From Saprospiraceae bacterium (GTDB lineage Bacteria > Bacteroidota > Bacteroidia > Chitinophagales > Saprospiraceae): a stretch of 64,000 nucleotides of DNA. Position 1 is the stretch's first letter, and each line of letters begins with the position of its first letter. The stretch spans positions 1 through 64,000 of the forward strand of contig JADKBV010000004.1 in the NCBI GenBank assembly GCA_016714895.1, written 5' to 3'. The position numbers and the translations under genes are program-made. The notes beneath the pieces are model-generated. The model saw only the letters and a program-made list of their open reading frames with translations, had not been told where the DNA came from and did no database searches. Below are positions 34,290 to 44,405 of this stretch, in pieces.

Positions 34290-35267
34290 ATGCTCAAAAG
34301 TAATAGTTCCGGCATCATACTCTCTCTGACATTAGGGATAGCAGCAATGGTTTTGTCAGGATTTACTCCTTCATGGCTCAATAGTATTTTGATATCCCTT
34401 TTATTGGGTATAGCAATCAACAATCTGATCAGAATTCCGGATAGCGTTCAGCCCGGTATCACGTTTACCAGCAGCAAACTATTTGAATTGTCAGTTGTAT
34501 TTTTAGCATTTAATATCAATTTTAAAACATTTGCCGATCTGGGTCTCAATTCGTTTCTGACAGTGGTTTTGATGGTATTTATCATGTTGATTCTGACATA
34601 CTATCTTGCTAAAAAGGTAAAATGTCCTGAATCTTCCGGTTGGCTGATTGGTTTTGGAACAGCGATTTGTGGTTCTTCAGCTATCGCCGCATTATCTCCA
34701 ATGGTTGCTAAAAACAAAGAAAATGTCGGTATTTCCATGGCTGTAGTCAATCTGCTGGGAACGGTGGGCATGATCACCCTGCCATTTGTTTTGGGTCTTT
34801 TTCTGGATAATAATCAGGAAATCGGTATGATGTTGGGAGGAACATTACATTCGGTCGGCAATGTTGCAGGATCCGCATTTGCCGTAAATAATGAGGTCGG
34901 TGAAGCAGCTATCACCATTAAGTTGGCCAGGGTTGCCTTATTATCTCCCGGTTTGATATTTTTCCATTACCTGTTAAATAAAAAAGGAAGTCTTGACAGT
35001 GAAGGAAAACAAAGTGTAAGCCTTCCCTGGTATTTGTGGAGCTTTATAGCTATCACCGTTCTGGGTTCTTTTGTAACGTTTCCCGAAAAATGGATTGAAA
35101 TAACAGAACAAATCGGAAAGGTGGTTTTAACTATTGCTATGGCATCCATCGGATTAAAAATAGGCTTTAAAAAATTAATACAAACAGGTCAAAAAGGGTT
35201 TATTTTTGGATTACTGATATTTGTTTTCCAGTTTTTCCTGGTTTGGGCACTCATGAAAGTGTTATAG
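34290..35267 (+). CDS. YeiH/UPF0324 family putative sulfate exporter
   Basis: This 325-aa inner-membrane protein has about ten hydrophobic segments and the conserved YeiH motifs SSKLFELSVVFLAF, FGTAICGSSAIAALSP and GGTLHSVGNVAGSAFAV. The family is annotated as putative sulfate exporter, with little direct proof. A TTG at 34248 lengthens the frame into the rhodanese gene, but the ATG at 34290, 17 bases after the rhodanese stop, gives a normal N-terminus. Pairing with an exported rhodanese suggests handling of inorganic sulfur oxyanions. Confidence 0.9.
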   Translation: MLKSNSSGIILSLTLGIAAMVLSGFTPSWLNSILISLLLGIAINNLIRIPDSVQPGITFTSSKLFELSVVFLAFNINFKTFADLGLNSFLTVVLMVFIMLILTYYLAKKVKCPESSGWLIGFGTAICGSSAIAALSPMVAKNKENVGISMAVVNLLGTVGMITLPFVLGLFLDNNQEIGMMLGGTLHSVGNVAGSAFAVNNEVGEAAITIKLARVALLSPGLIFFHYLLNKKGSLDSEGKQSVSLPWYLWSFIAITVLGSFVTFPEKWIEITEQIGKVVLTIAMASIGLKIGFKKLIQTGQKGFIFGLLIFVFQFFLVWALMKVL

Positions 35268-35554
35268 TTAATAAAATAAAATGATTTCTAAACAGGAAAA
35301 ATAATTGTATTTATCCAAATAGTCATAAAGACATAAATATCATTCGGGTTGCATACAGCCAAATTATGATAAAAAACCTCCTGCTTTTTTCTGAAGTAAA
35401 CCATGGTGTTGCATGTTAACTGATTTTTATCAAAGACGTATCTGACAAAAATTTAACTGCGAGTTAAAAAAAACCTCTAAAAAGTTTTATATGTTTTAAG
35501 AAGGTTGTACTTTTAGCCAATCATTTACAAAATCATATAAAACTCCGGTGAATT

Positions 35555-37951
35555 ATGTTGAATAGGAGAATCAAACACGTATCCGTACTCGGATCAGGTG
35601 TCATGGGAGCAGGAATAGCTTGTCACCTCGCCAATGCAGGTTTTGATGTACTGATGCTGGACATTGTACCAAAATCAGAAACCCCGCTTACAAATGCTGC
35701 CTTAAGAAATAAAGTAGCAGCTGATGCTTTGGCAAATGCCTTAAAAAGTAAACCTGCAGCTCTCTATGACCAGGATTTTGTTTCCAGGATTACCATCGGA
35801 AACTTTGAGGATGATTTTGAAAAAATAAACCAGAGTGACTGGATTATTGAAGTTGTCGTTGAAAGATTGGATATTAAACAAACCATTTTTACAAAAGTGG
35901 ATACCTTCCGGAAAACAGGATCTTTGGTAACATCCAATACTTCAGGAATCCCTATATCAATGCTCGCTCAGGGTAGATCAGAAGACTTTAAACAACATTT
36001 TTGCGGCACACATTTTTTTAATCCACCCAGATATATGGCATTGTTTGAAGTGATCCCGCATGCGGAAACTTCGACTGATGTTGTTGATTTTTTTATGTCT
36101 TTTGCCAGAGATTTTTTAGGCAAAAAAAGTGTCCTCTGTAAGGATACCCCGGCATTTATTGCAAACCGTATCGGATTTTATAGCGGCAATAAAGTCGGCG
36201 AACTAACCTACCAATATGATCTTTCTATTGAAGAAGTCGATAAACTCACAGGAGACACGATTGGTTGGCCAAACACCGGAAGTTACAGACTGCTTGACCT
36301 CGTTGGTTTTGACACAAGCGTCAAGGTAACTAAAGGTGTCATCGATAATTGTCCGGATGATGAATACGTTCAAAAAATAAAAAATCTCCCGACTCCTCAA
36401 GCCACAACCTTTTTATTGGAAAATAATTTTCTGGGAGATAAATCAGGACAAGGATTTTACAAAAAAACAAATGAAAGAGACGCTTCGGGCAGCCGCATCA
36501 TTTTGGCTCTGGACCTGAAAACCCTGGAATACAAACCTGCTGTAAAACCAAGACTTGAAGCTGTAGGTATTGCCAAAAAAATCGAACTTTTGCCGAAAAG
36601 GCTCTCAGAAATTTTTGCCAACGAAGATAAAAGTTGTCTCTTCCTTCGTGACTTACTCTGTGGTATCATGGCTTATGCGGCCAATCGGATTCCTGAAATA
36701 AGTGACAATCCTTACAGTATAGACGATGCCATGAAAGCCGGTTATGCCTGGGGTTACGGTCCTTTTGAATATTGGGATATGCTGGGTTTTGACGTGGCAA
36801 AATCCTGGATAGAAAAAACAGGTGAAAAACTTCCGTCGTGGATCTCTGACATGGAATCCGCCGGTTGTTCCTCTTTCTACAGGATTGCAAACGATAAAAA
36901 ACAATATTACGACATCGCTTCAAAAAGCTATAAAGACATTCCGGGAACGGAAAAATATTTTCATCTTGACAACGTTAGACAAAAATCACCAGTCTACAAA
37001 AACTCTGAATGTATCTTGCACGACATGGGAGATGATGTCCTTTGTTTTGAGTTTATCACCAAATCCAATGCTATAGGTGAAGGTATCGGTACCGGAATGG
37101 CAGAGGCCCTTCAGATAGCTGAAAATGGCAACTGGAGAGGTATTGTCATTGGTAATAATGCTAAAAATTTTACTGTAGGTGCCAATTTGATGGCAGTCGG
37201 TATGCTCGCCATGCAAAAAGATTTTGCCAAACTTGAAGAGATGGTCAATGGATTCCAACAAATCAATATGGCCATGAGGTACAGTAAAGTGCCAGTTGTC
37301 ACTGCAACACAAGGATACGTATTTGGCGGTGGTTGTGAAATGTTGATGCATACAGATGCAGCTGTTTGTCACGCAGAGTCTTACATAGGATTGGTTGAAG
37401 TAGGCGTTGGTCTTATACCTGGAGGAGGAGGAACTAAAGAGTTTGCCTTGCGCGCATCAGATGCCTTTTTTGAAGGGGATGTACAGATTCCTACCATTAT
37501 CGAAAAACTCAAAGCCATTGCCACCGCTTCTGTCGCTACCTCGGCATACGAAGGATTCAAACTCGGATATCTGGATGCCAAAAGAGATAAAATAGAAATA
37601 AATCTGAGCAATGTTTTGTCCGCCGCAAAAGAACAGGTTGTTCAATTATCAGAAAAATATGTCGCCCCGTCTCATAGAGATGCCTTGGTTTTGGGTCGCA
37701 ATGGCTTAGGAACATTATATACCGCCATCAACGAATTTTACAGAGGCAAATACATGAGCGATTATGATGTCGAAATCAGTCGAAAGGTGGCTTATGTATT
37801 GTGTGGTGGCGACCTTACATCACCTCAACGGGTATCTGAACAATATCTTCTGGATATTGAGCGTGAAGCATTTTTACAATTGTTGGGCAACCAAAAAACA
37901 TTGGACAGAATTCAATATCTGCTCATGAACAACAAACCTCTCAGAAATTAA
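35555..37951 (+). CDS. 3-hydroxyacyl-CoA dehydrogenase/enoyl-CoA hydratase (FadN/FadB-like)
   Basis: This bifunctional beta-oxidation enzyme carries the dehydrogenase first: NAD-binding GSGVMGAGIACHLA, VVERLDIKQTIF, SNTSGIPIS and FCGTHFFNPPRYM with the catalytic His, then two helical C-domains. A crotonase/hydratase module forms the C-terminal part (GNNAKNFTVGANL, GYVFGGGCEML, ESYIGLVEVGVGLIPGGGG). This order matches B. subtilis FadN rather than E. coli FadB, in which the hydratase is first. The thiolase gene follows after 27 bases, forming a two-gene operon. No acyl-CoA dehydrogenase is in view. Confidence 0.92.
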   Translation: MLNRRIKHVSVLGSGVMGAGIACHLANAGFDVLMLDIVPKSETPLTNAALRNKVAADALANALKSKPAALYDQDFVSRITIGNFEDDFEKINQSDWIIEVVVERLDIKQTIFTKVDTFRKTGSLVTSNTSGIPISMLAQGRSEDFKQHFCGTHFFNPPRYMALFEVIPHAETSTDVVDFFMSFARDFLGKKSVLCKDTPAFIANRIGFYSGNKVGELTYQYDLSIEEVDKLTGDTIGWPNTGSYRLLDLVGFDTSVKVTKGVIDNCPDDEYVQKIKNLPTPQATTFLLENNFLGDKSGQGFYKKTNERDASGSRIILALDLKTLEYKPAVKPRLEAVGIAKKIELLPKRLSEIFANEDKSCLFLRDLLCGIMAYAANRIPEISDNPYSIDDAMKAGYAWGYGPFEYWDMLGFDVAKSWIEKTGEKLPSWISDMESAGCSSFYRIANDKKQYYDIASKSYKDIPGTEKYFHLDNVRQKSPVYKNSECILHDMGDDVLCFEFITKSNAIGEGIGTGMAEALQIAENGNWRGIVIGNNAKNFTVGANLMAVGMLAMQKDFAKLEEMVNGFQQINMAMRYSKVPVVTATQGYVFGGGCEMLMHTDAAVCHAESYIGLVEVGVGLIPGGGGTKEFALRASDAFFEGDVQIPTIIEKLKAIATASVATSAYEGFKLGYLDAKRDKIEINLSNVLSAAKEQVVQLSEKYVAPSHRDALVLGRNGLGTLYTAINEFYRGKYMSDYDVEISRKVAYVLCGGDLTSPQRVSEQYLLDIEREAFLQLLGNQKTLDRIQYLLMNNKPLRN

Positions 37952-37978
37952 AAAAATCACTTTCCCAAATAAAATATC

Positions 37979-39148
37979 ATGGAAGCATATATCATAAAAG
38001 GATTCAGGTCTGCAGTTGGAAAAGCCAAAAAAGGTGGCTTCAGAAATTATCGTTCTGACGATCTGGCAGTAGATATTCTTACATACCTGACTTCACAGGT
38101 GCCCGCTCTTGACCCTAAAAAAATAGACGATGTTATCGTAGGATGTGCCAACCCGGAAGCAGAACAAGGCCTTCAGGTGGGAAGATTAATTGCCGCCCGC
38201 GCCTTGGGTATTGAAGTACCCGGCATGACCATCAACAGATATTGCGCTTCAGGTCTGGAAGCCATATCCATAGCAGTAGCCAAAATAAAAGCAGGTATGG
38301 GTGAATGTTATATCGCCGGCGGAACAGAAAGTATGTCCCTGATTCCTATGACCGGATATAAACTGTCTCCCAGTTATAAAGCCAGTCTAGAAAATATTAA
38401 TTATCATGTGAGTATGGGACATACCGCAGAGGCCGTCGCAGAAAAATACGGCATCTCCAGAGAAGAAGCTGATACTTTTTCCGTAAAAAGCCATACCAAT
38501 GCTGCTGCTGCCATCAAATCAGGAAAATTTAAAAGCCAGATTGTACCTGTAACTGTAGAAGACATAAATGTTATCGATGGAAAAAGAGTGGAAACCAGCC
38601 ATGTGGTCGATACAGACGAAGGGGTGCGCTCGGATACAACATTTGAAGGATTAAGCAGATTGAAACCTGCTTTCAAAATGAATGGCGTTGTGACTGCAGG
38701 AAACTCCTCACAAACCTCCGACGGTGCTGCTTTTGTACTTGTTATGAGTGAAAAAATGATGCATGAATTGGCATTAAAACCTGAAGGAAGGTTGTTATCC
38801 TGTGCATTAGGTGGTGTTGATCCATTATATATGGGAATAGGTCCTTGTGTTGCGATTCCAAAAGCACTTAATCAGGCTGGACTTTCATTACAGGATATTA
38901 ACCTCATTGAATTAAATGAAGCCTTTGCAGCACAGGCACTGGCTGTCATCAAAGTTGCCGGCTTAAATCCCGATGTTGTCAACGTCAACGGAGGTGCGGT
39001 TGCTTTAGGTCATCCTCTGGGTTGTACCGGAGCAAAACTGTCCATACAATTGTTGGAAGAGTTGAAACAACGAAATCAAAAATACGGGATGGTCACCGCC
39101 TGCGTAGGTGGTGGTCAGGGCATTGCAGGAATATTTGAAAGATTGTAA
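37979..39148 (+). CDS. Acetyl-CoA C-acyltransferase (3-ketoacyl-CoA thiolase)
   Basis: The thiolase cleaves 3-ketoacyl-CoA in the last beta-oxidation step. The nucleophile is Cys89 (NRYCASGLEAI); GGTESMS, NEAFAAQALAV, the His motif GGAVALGHPLGCTGAK and the second Cys in TACVGGGQGIAG are all present. Length (389 aa) is normal. It is the second gene of the operon with the FadN-like enzyme and faces yidD on the other strand. Confidence 0.94.
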   Translation: MEAYIIKGFRSAVGKAKKGGFRNYRSDDLAVDILTYLTSQVPALDPKKIDDVIVGCANPEAEQGLQVGRLIAARALGIEVPGMTINRYCASGLEAISIAVAKIKAGMGECYIAGGTESMSLIPMTGYKLSPSYKASLENINYHVSMGHTAEAVAEKYGISREEADTFSVKSHTNAAAAIKSGKFKSQIVPVTVEDINVIDGKRVETSHVVDTDEGVRSDTTFEGLSRLKPAFKMNGVVTAGNSSQTSDGAAFVLVMSEKMMHELALKPEGRLLSCALGGVDPLYMGIGPCVAIPKALNQAGLSLQDINLIELNEAFAAQALAVIKVAGLNPDVVNVNGGAVALGHPLGCTGAKLSIQLLEELKQRNQKYGMVTACVGGGQGIAGIFERL

Positions 39149-39223
39149 TTTAAAGAATTTTTCAATAACACGCTTAATATCAGGATATATCATACGCGTC
39201 CTGAATTTCGACAATCCTGTAGT

Positions 39224-39460
39224 TTACTTATCGGTTGGCCTCTTCGGAACAGGGTCATAACCATGTGGTCCCCAGGGATGGCACTTTCCGATTCTTTTTA
39301 TGCCCAATAACAGTCCTTTTAGGATGCCCCACTCTTCTATTGATTGAATCATGTAGTGTGAACAAGTAGGGTCAAACCGACAGTTTTTGCCAAGTAATGG
39401 TGAAATAAACCATTGATACAACTTGATTGGAAAAATAAAGATTTGTTTTAAAAATGACAT
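39224..39460 (-). CDS. yidD: Membrane protein insertion efficiency factor YidD
   Basis: The 78-aa protein has the YidD signature: FPIKLYQWFISPLLGKNCRF, PTCSHYMIQSIEEWG, GIKRIGKCHPWGPHGYDPVP, with the three conserved Cys. It is thought to assist YidC in membrane insertion. It lies 3 bases downstream of the DUF6702 gene, so the two are probably co-transcribed. In this window it is not next to rnpA or yidC. Confidence 0.95.
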   Translation of the reverse strand: MSFLKQIFIFPIKLYQWFISPLLGKNCRFDPTCSHYMIQSIEEWGILKGLLLGIKRIGKCHPWGPHGYDPVPKRPTDK

Positions 39461-39463
39461 GTT

Positions 39464-39970
39464 TTATAACTTGAAGGTATGTCGTAAATGGTCCTTTTCA
39501 AGAATTAAAAAATCTTTCAGTTTTTTATCTTTGGTAAAAGAAATAATATTTTTCTGATCATCAAAGATTTCATGAAAGAGTTTGTGTTCAATCTCCAGAT
39601 TTTTGGTCGAAGAAGTAGCTTTTACTTCAAAATAAACATAATACGCATCAAAACGCTCTGCCTCTTCTTTGCCTATGTAGTTTAACGCAACAGGTTTTCC
39701 ATCCAGTTTAAATTTGATTTTTTGAGATAAATATCCGGATATCTTTTGATCTTCATTTTCAACATTGCCCGATATCAGATTTTTCTGAATAAACCCACCT
39801 TGTTTCATGGCTCGCTCCAAATCATCAACAAACAGGTGTAAAGAACATTCCAGGGAGTTGGTGACAGGATTTATGTTCATATCAAGTTTACTCACATGAA
39901 AATCATGTAGATGAAGACCTTCATCAGAAAAAAAAAGGGACAAAAACAAAAGTATTATTGTATTCCACAT
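39464..39970 (-). CDS. DUF6702 family exported protein
   Basis: The protein fits DUF6702, a Bacteroidota family of unknown function. Signs are an N-terminal hydrophobic segment, the HDFHVSKLDMNINPVTNSLE opening strand, LHLFVDDLERAM, KIKFKLDGKPVALNYIG and a C-terminal beta strand region ending in HTFKL. About 168 aa with a signal peptide, so probably periplasmic or on the surface. It sits directly upstream of yidD with a 3-base gap. Confidence 0.75.
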   Translation of the reverse strand: MWNTIILLFLSLFFSDEGLHLHDFHVSKLDMNINPVTNSLECSLHLFVDDLERAMKQGGFIQKNLISGNVENEDQKISGYLSQKIKFKLDGKPVALNYIGKEEAERFDAYYVYFEVKATSSTKNLEIEHKLFHEIFDDQKNIISFTKDKKLKDFLILEKDHLRHTFKL

Positions 39971-40090
39971 GATATCATTATCAAAAGTCTAACATATCAC
40001 CATTCAACAAAATTGATGGTTGTAAAGTTCGACAAAATCTGTCAATCCTAAAACCTTAATGTGCAAACTTTCGTTATACAGCTAATAAAT

Positions 40091-41590
40091 ATGACATTTT
40101 TGCTTTTTGGTATCCTGCGTTTTTTTTATCATTTCAAACAATATTCTTTTTCCGAAATCGGCAAAGCAGGATGTGTTTTGTTTATATGTTTATTTTCAAT
40201 TAAAATATCGGCTCAAAAAGTAGTTGTTTCCAAAGAAATTAATGTTAAAAACAACTATGCTTACGATATTTTCCCTGACATAAACAGAAATATTATATTT
40301 TATCATGACAGAGGACAAGAACATCTTTTAGAGATTTATGATGAAAATCTAACATTTCAGCACTCTTCAGAAATTAACTTTCCAGACAAAAATGTTGATA
40401 TAATCTCCGTCGAAAAAGCGGACTCCATTTTAAATGTTTTTTTCCATTGGAAAGAACCACCGTTTTTTCATCTTGCAAAGATGTCAATTGACCAAAACGG
40501 AAAGCAGCTGGACAGTATCTCCATTGTGTTTTCATTAGAATCCGTTATTCCACCAAAGTTCAGACATGTTACCTCAGATGACGGATCAAAACTGGCAATA
40601 TTCTGGGTTGAAAACAAGTTTTTTAATTACATGGTTTTAAGTAATAAAAACCAATGCGAAATAATTGAAGCCGGAAAAATTGAAAATAAAAATTTTAATT
40701 TTAAGACTGATTTTATGGGAATTATACTGACCAATCAGGGAAATATATTTTTATTGGGTCAGAAAGCCCGTTCCTGGAATAATCTCTCAGAGGAATCATT
40801 TATGTTGTTGGCTATCGAAAACCAGGAATATAACCTTCAATATCTTCGGGCAAAAAATTATCTTATTTCTCAACTAAAAATGAAGTATGACGAAAAAAAT
40901 AAAAAATTATGTTTTGCAGGACTTTTAAGTAAAAATGTAGAAGATGCCGCAGTTGGTTATTTTACCTATTCATTAACAGGAAAAGAAACAGATATAGAAC
41001 TATTTGTAAATGAACAATTATTTTCTCTGGAATTTATAGGTGAAGTTTATGGTAAAAAAACAACCAAAATTAAAAAAATCAATGACATCTTTTTAGAAAA
41101 CATGATATTAAGAGAGGATGGCGGTTCTCTTTTGGTTTTGGAAATTAAAAAAGAGTTTTTGAGAAGAGCCGGTTCAGGAGGAATAACAAGATTCGGAGAT
41201 GTCTATAACGGCCGTGGCTATATAGATTATTATAATGAAGATATCATTGTACTTGCTCTGCATGCTGATGGTTCGGAATTCTGGAAAAAAATATTGTACA
41301 AAAAGCAGTTTTCACAAGATGACAACGCTATGTATTCTTCTTGTTTTTTATTTTTGACACCCACCAGACTGAAATTTGTATACAATGATGAAATAAAATC
41401 AAATAATACTGTTAGTGAATACGTAATAGACCCGCTAGGCAATGTAGAAAGAAAAAGTGTACTTAACACACAATATCAAAATCTCAAACTGCGATTTAAA
41501 GACGCTATCCAAACTTCAGGAAATACAATGATTGTTCCCAGTGAATACATCAACAAAGTAAATCTGGTCAGAATCGAATACCCAAATTAA
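40091..41590 (+). CDS. Exported protein of unknown function (499 aa)
   Basis: Not recognised. A hydrophobic N-terminal stretch with a second segment ending LFSIKISAQ suggests export. The rest is beta-rich with repeated patterns such as IIFYHDRGQEHLLEIYDE, LNVFFHWKEPPFF and VVLEI/LLVLEIKKEFL, possibly a propeller-like domain. A GTG at 40061 opens the frame 10 codons earlier; the ATG at 40091 is preferred. It has no close neighbour on the strand. Confidence 0.65.
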   Translation: MTFLLFGILRFFYHFKQYSFSEIGKAGCVLFICLFSIKISAQKVVVSKEINVKNNYAYDIFPDINRNIIFYHDRGQEHLLEIYDENLTFQHSSEINFPDKNVDIISVEKADSILNVFFHWKEPPFFHLAKMSIDQNGKQLDSISIVFSLESVIPPKFRHVTSDDGSKLAIFWVENKFFNYMVLSNKNQCEIIEAGKIENKNFNFKTDFMGIILTNQGNIFLLGQKARSWNNLSEESFMLLAIENQEYNLQYLRAKNYLISQLKMKYDEKNKKLCFAGLLSKNVEDAAVGYFTYSLTGKETDIELFVNEQLFSLEFIGEVYGKKTTKIKKINDIFLENMILREDGGSLLVLEIKKEFLRRAGSGGITRFGDVYNGRGYIDYYNEDIIVLALHADGSEFWKKILYKKQFSQDDNAMYSSCFLFLTPTRLKFVYNDEIKSNNTVSEYVIDPLGNVERKSVLNTQYQNLKLRFKDAIQTSGNTMIVPSEYINKVNLVRIEYPN

Positions 41591-41923
41591 TTTTTATTAA
41601 TTTTATATTCTTCCTCAAACGTCAATCCTCAATCCTCAATTTTCAATCACACCCTTAAAAGGGATTTGCCGGAAAAATTAAAAAGGTAGGTTATATAAAG
41701 CTGTAATGTATCAGGATAATGTTGTATTTGGCCAAAATGGTTCTTTTTACACTCATTATCCAAAATGAATTTAGCGGGTATTAAACATAGAGTGGTTCTT
41801 GTGAATTGACTTTGTCAACTTATTTTTACAAAAAAGGTTAAAGGTCTTTTATCCAGTCTAAAGTATAAATTTATGAGCATATGAATGCTTCCTGTCAAAA
41901 AAATAGTGCTCGTTTTTGGAAAA
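41591..41923. other. Intergenic region, no gene seen
   Basis: About 330 bases. It contains a short run of AATCCTCAATC-like repeats (41621-41650) and a small CCCTT-AA-AAGGG hairpin near 41651. A 20-codon frame beginning at the ATG at 41707 is too short to support. Confidence 0.4.
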
Positions 41924-42313
41924 TCAATTCTTTTTTTCCACTTTCAAAAACATCAAACTCATCCATCCGGCAATAAAAAACATCCCCCCAATCGGTGTGA
42001 CAGGGCCTAAAAATGTCCAATGTTCTAATCCTAAAATGGATTTACAACTTAATAAATATAATGAACCACAAAACAAAAATATACCTATGGTAAAAAATAT
42101 CATTGGCATCAGATAAGATGATTGTAAATGTTGCCTACCCACTACCAAAGCCAGCATCGCCAATGTATGAATAAAGTGGTATAATACCCCCGTCCTGAAT
42201 GTCTCCATTTGTTCAGGTTCTAACAATATTTTCAAACCGTGTGCACCAAAAGCTCCCAAAGCAACAGCTGTCATTCCCAAAAAACCAACGATGAAAAGAG
42301 ATTTTTTATACAT
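41924..42313 (-). CDS. DUF423 family membrane protein
   Basis: The 129-aa protein has four hydrophobic segments and the DUF423 (YgdD-like) pattern: GFLGMTAVALGAFGAHGLK, FRTGVLYHFIHTLAMLAL, GIFLFCGSLYLL and GPVTPIGGMFFIAGW. Function is unknown. An ATG 9 bases upstream (42322) would add three residues; the one at 42313 leaves a normal 12-base gap after the rhomboid stop. It is probably co-transcribed with the rhomboid gene. Confidence 0.88.
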   Translation of the reverse strand: MYKKSLFIVGFLGMTAVALGAFGAHGLKILLEPEQMETFRTGVLYHFIHTLAMLALVVGRQHLQSSYLMPMIFFTIGIFLFCGSLYLLSCKSILGLEHWTFLGPVTPIGGMFFIAGWMSLMFLKVEKKN

Positions 42314-42325
42314 CACAAACACATT

Positions 42326-43063
42326 TTAATCAAAATCGTTTTCAGATCTCAATTGTGGTAAAAAATATAAACCGGCTGCTAAACCAAACACAAAACCACC
42401 GATATGGGCCCACCATGCTACACCTTCACTACCACTGGTAGCCATATGTAAGCTTCCTATTCCTGAAATTAATTGTTGTCCGAACCACAATATTAAAAAC
42501 AGGAAGGCTGGTACATAAAAGGACCTGAAAAACAATAAAATCAGAACTTTAACCTTTGATGCGGGAAACATCAATAGGTAAGCACCCATTACAGCCGAAA
42601 TGGACCCGCTGGCCCCAAGAGAAGGTATTACAGCTTCATGTGGATTGATTTCACCTTCGCAAGGAGAAGTAGTAAAGCACAATTCGCAGGTAATCATCTC
42701 CAGATTGACACCTCTGGCACTAAAATAAATATGAGCTGCTGATGCAAAGATTCCTCCTGTTATATAAAATATAAAAAAAGAGATATTTCCAACTTTTGCT
42801 TCAATATTATCAGCAAAAACCCACAAAAACAACATATTTCCTATTAGATGCATCCAACTTCCATGCAAAAATAAACTGGTCACCAAAGTGTGTGTTTTTT
42901 CACCTTGTAAAATATGTATGGGCACCGCTGCAAATTCACAAATGAGGTTTCCCGGTGAAAATACCTGAAACAAAAAAACCAGGACATTTATTCCGATAAA
43001 GCTGTAACTTACTATCGGTTTGTAACCGCCCGTAACCTGAGTATCACCAATGGGAAAAAACAT
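42326..43063 (-). CDS. Rhomboid family intramembrane serine protease
   Basis: Six or so TM segments and rhomboid motifs are visible: FLHGSWMHLIGNMLFLWVF, the catalytic Ser in SLGASGSISAVMGAY and the catalytic His in WWAHIGGFVFGLAAG. A Cys-containing loop (ITCELCFTTSPCEGEINPHEA) lies between TM segments, a variation seen in some bacterial rhomboids. The frame opens at 43102, but MFFPIGDTQVTGG at 43063 matches family starts. DUF423 gene follows closely. Substrate unknown. Confidence 0.9.
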   Translation of the reverse strand: MFFPIGDTQVTGGYKPIVSYSFIGINVLVFLFQVFSPGNLICEFAAVPIHILQGEKTHTLVTSLFLHGSWMHLIGNMLFLWVFADNIEAKVGNISFFIFYITGGIFASAAHIYFSARGVNLEMITCELCFTTSPCEGEINPHEAVIPSLGASGSISAVMGAYLLMFPASKVKVLILLFFRSFYVPAFLFLILWFGQQLISGIGSLHMATSGSEGVAWWAHIGGFVFGLAAGLYFLPQLRSENDFD

Positions 43064-43212
43064 AAAAAGTAAATATGGACAAAAGTACAATTTTTCAACC
43101 AAATAGTTTTGATACTTAAAAACGAAATAAATTGTTGTATATTTTTATCAAAAGGTAAAGAAAAAACATTAAGTTTGTCAAACTATCCTTAAAAAATACT
43201 GTTTCAAATGGT

Positions 43213-43551
43213 ATGTTTACAAAGTTCAAAACATATATTTTCCGATTAGTTCTCCTTGGAGTGACTGTTTTACTTTTTATGCAGATATCCCCATCAGTAT
43301 TTTCAGACAATCCGGTCTTTGCAGGTTGGCCTTTGGAAATTGAAGAAAACCTTCCTGAAAATGAAAAAGAAACTGAAACAAAACACATCCATTCAAGTAT
43401 ATCAGAAATAAACCATGTCAATGCTGCCTACATGAAAGATGTTTTTTATACTAAAGGAAACTTTTGCAGAATAAGAAAAAACTATGATTTACAAACGTTT
43501 CACAATATTTTTACACCTCCGGAAACCCACTCAGTGGTTTCTAGTATTTAA
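43213..43551 (+). CDS. Small membrane-anchored protein of unknown function
   Basis: Not recognised. The 112-aa frame begins with a basic then hydrophobic segment (YIFRLVLLGVTVLLFMQI) suggesting a signal anchor, followed by an acidic middle (ENLPENEKETETKH). It lies alone between the rhomboid and carbonic anhydrase genes, on the opposite strand to the former. No homologue is recalled, so a chance frame cannot be excluded. Confidence 0.45.
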   Translation: MFTKFKTYIFRLVLLGVTVLLFMQISPSVFSDNPVFAGWPLEIEENLPENEKETETKHIHSSISEINHVNAAYMKDVFYTKGNFCRIRKNYDLQTFHNIFTPPETHSVVSSI

Positions 43552-43751
43552 TAAATAAATACTTTACCCTCTTTTTGCTGTACCAAATCAGACTTAACAA
43601 TACAGGATTACGTTTGAAAAGTTAGTCTTATTTTTATTTTTTTTACATCACGTCTTAGTTTCGGATTCAAATTTTCGAACATCACAAAATATAAATCGGC
43701 GTTTTATTTCCAAATATTGTATATAATTTTTAACACTTAAAATAAATTTTT

Positions 43752-44387
43752 ATGGCTGGATTTTATCAAAAATTATTAGAAAACAACCGAAAATGGGTTG
43801 AAGAAAAGGTTCAGGCTGATCCCGAATTTTTTTCAAGATTAGCAAAAGGACAAAGCCCTCCCCTTTTATGGATCGGTTGTGCGGATAGCCGAGTGCCTGC
43901 AAATGAAATTACCGGAACCCTTCCGGGAGAAGTATTTGTCCACAGAAATATTGCCAACATGGTAATCCACTCTGACATGAATATGCTGAGTGTCCTGGAT
44001 TATGCAGTAAATGTTCTGAAAGTCCGCCATATAATCGTATGTGGACATTACGAATGTGGTGGCGTTAAAGCTGCAATGGGAAATGCACACATTGGCCTGA
44101 TTGACAATTGGATCCGACACATCAAAGATGTCTACAGATTATATCAGGCAGAATTGGATGCTATCAAAGACGAACATCAACGTTTCAACAGATTCGTTGA
44201 GGTCAATGTGCAGGAACAGGTATGGGATTTGGCAAAAACCTCAATTGTTCAGAATGCATGGAAAAATGGCCAGCAATTATGGATTCATGGATGGGTCTAT
44301 TCGATTAATGACGGTCTGGTAAAAGATCTTGAAGTAAATTACTGCAGTAATGAAGAACTGCCCAATGTATATCAATTACAAATGTAA
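43752..44387 (+). CDS. Beta-class carbonic anhydrase
   Basis: The enzyme interconverts CO2 and bicarbonate in the cytoplasm. Zinc ligands are Cys43 (IGCADSRVP), His99 and Cys102 (CGHYECGGVKAA), with the Asp45-Arg47 dyad. The C-terminal NVQEQVWDLAKTSIVQNAW and LWIHGWVYSINDGLVKDL match bacterial Can-type enzymes. Length (211 aa) is normal. A hairpin follows the stop. Confidence 0.95.
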   Translation: MAGFYQKLLENNRKWVEEKVQADPEFFSRLAKGQSPPLLWIGCADSRVPANEITGTLPGEVFVHRNIANMVIHSDMNMLSVLDYAVNVLKVRHIIVCGHYECGGVKAAMGNAHIGLIDNWIRHIKDVYRLYQAELDAIKDEHQRFNRFVEVNVQEQVWDLAKTSIVQNAWKNGQQLWIHGWVYSINDGLVKDLEVNYCSNEELPNVYQLQM

Positions 44388-44405
44388 GGTACATGTTTCG
44401 CTTGT

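Noticed and set aside
41707..41769. 20-codon frame in the region between the 499-aa gene and DUF423
   Set aside because: Too short and without supporting signals.
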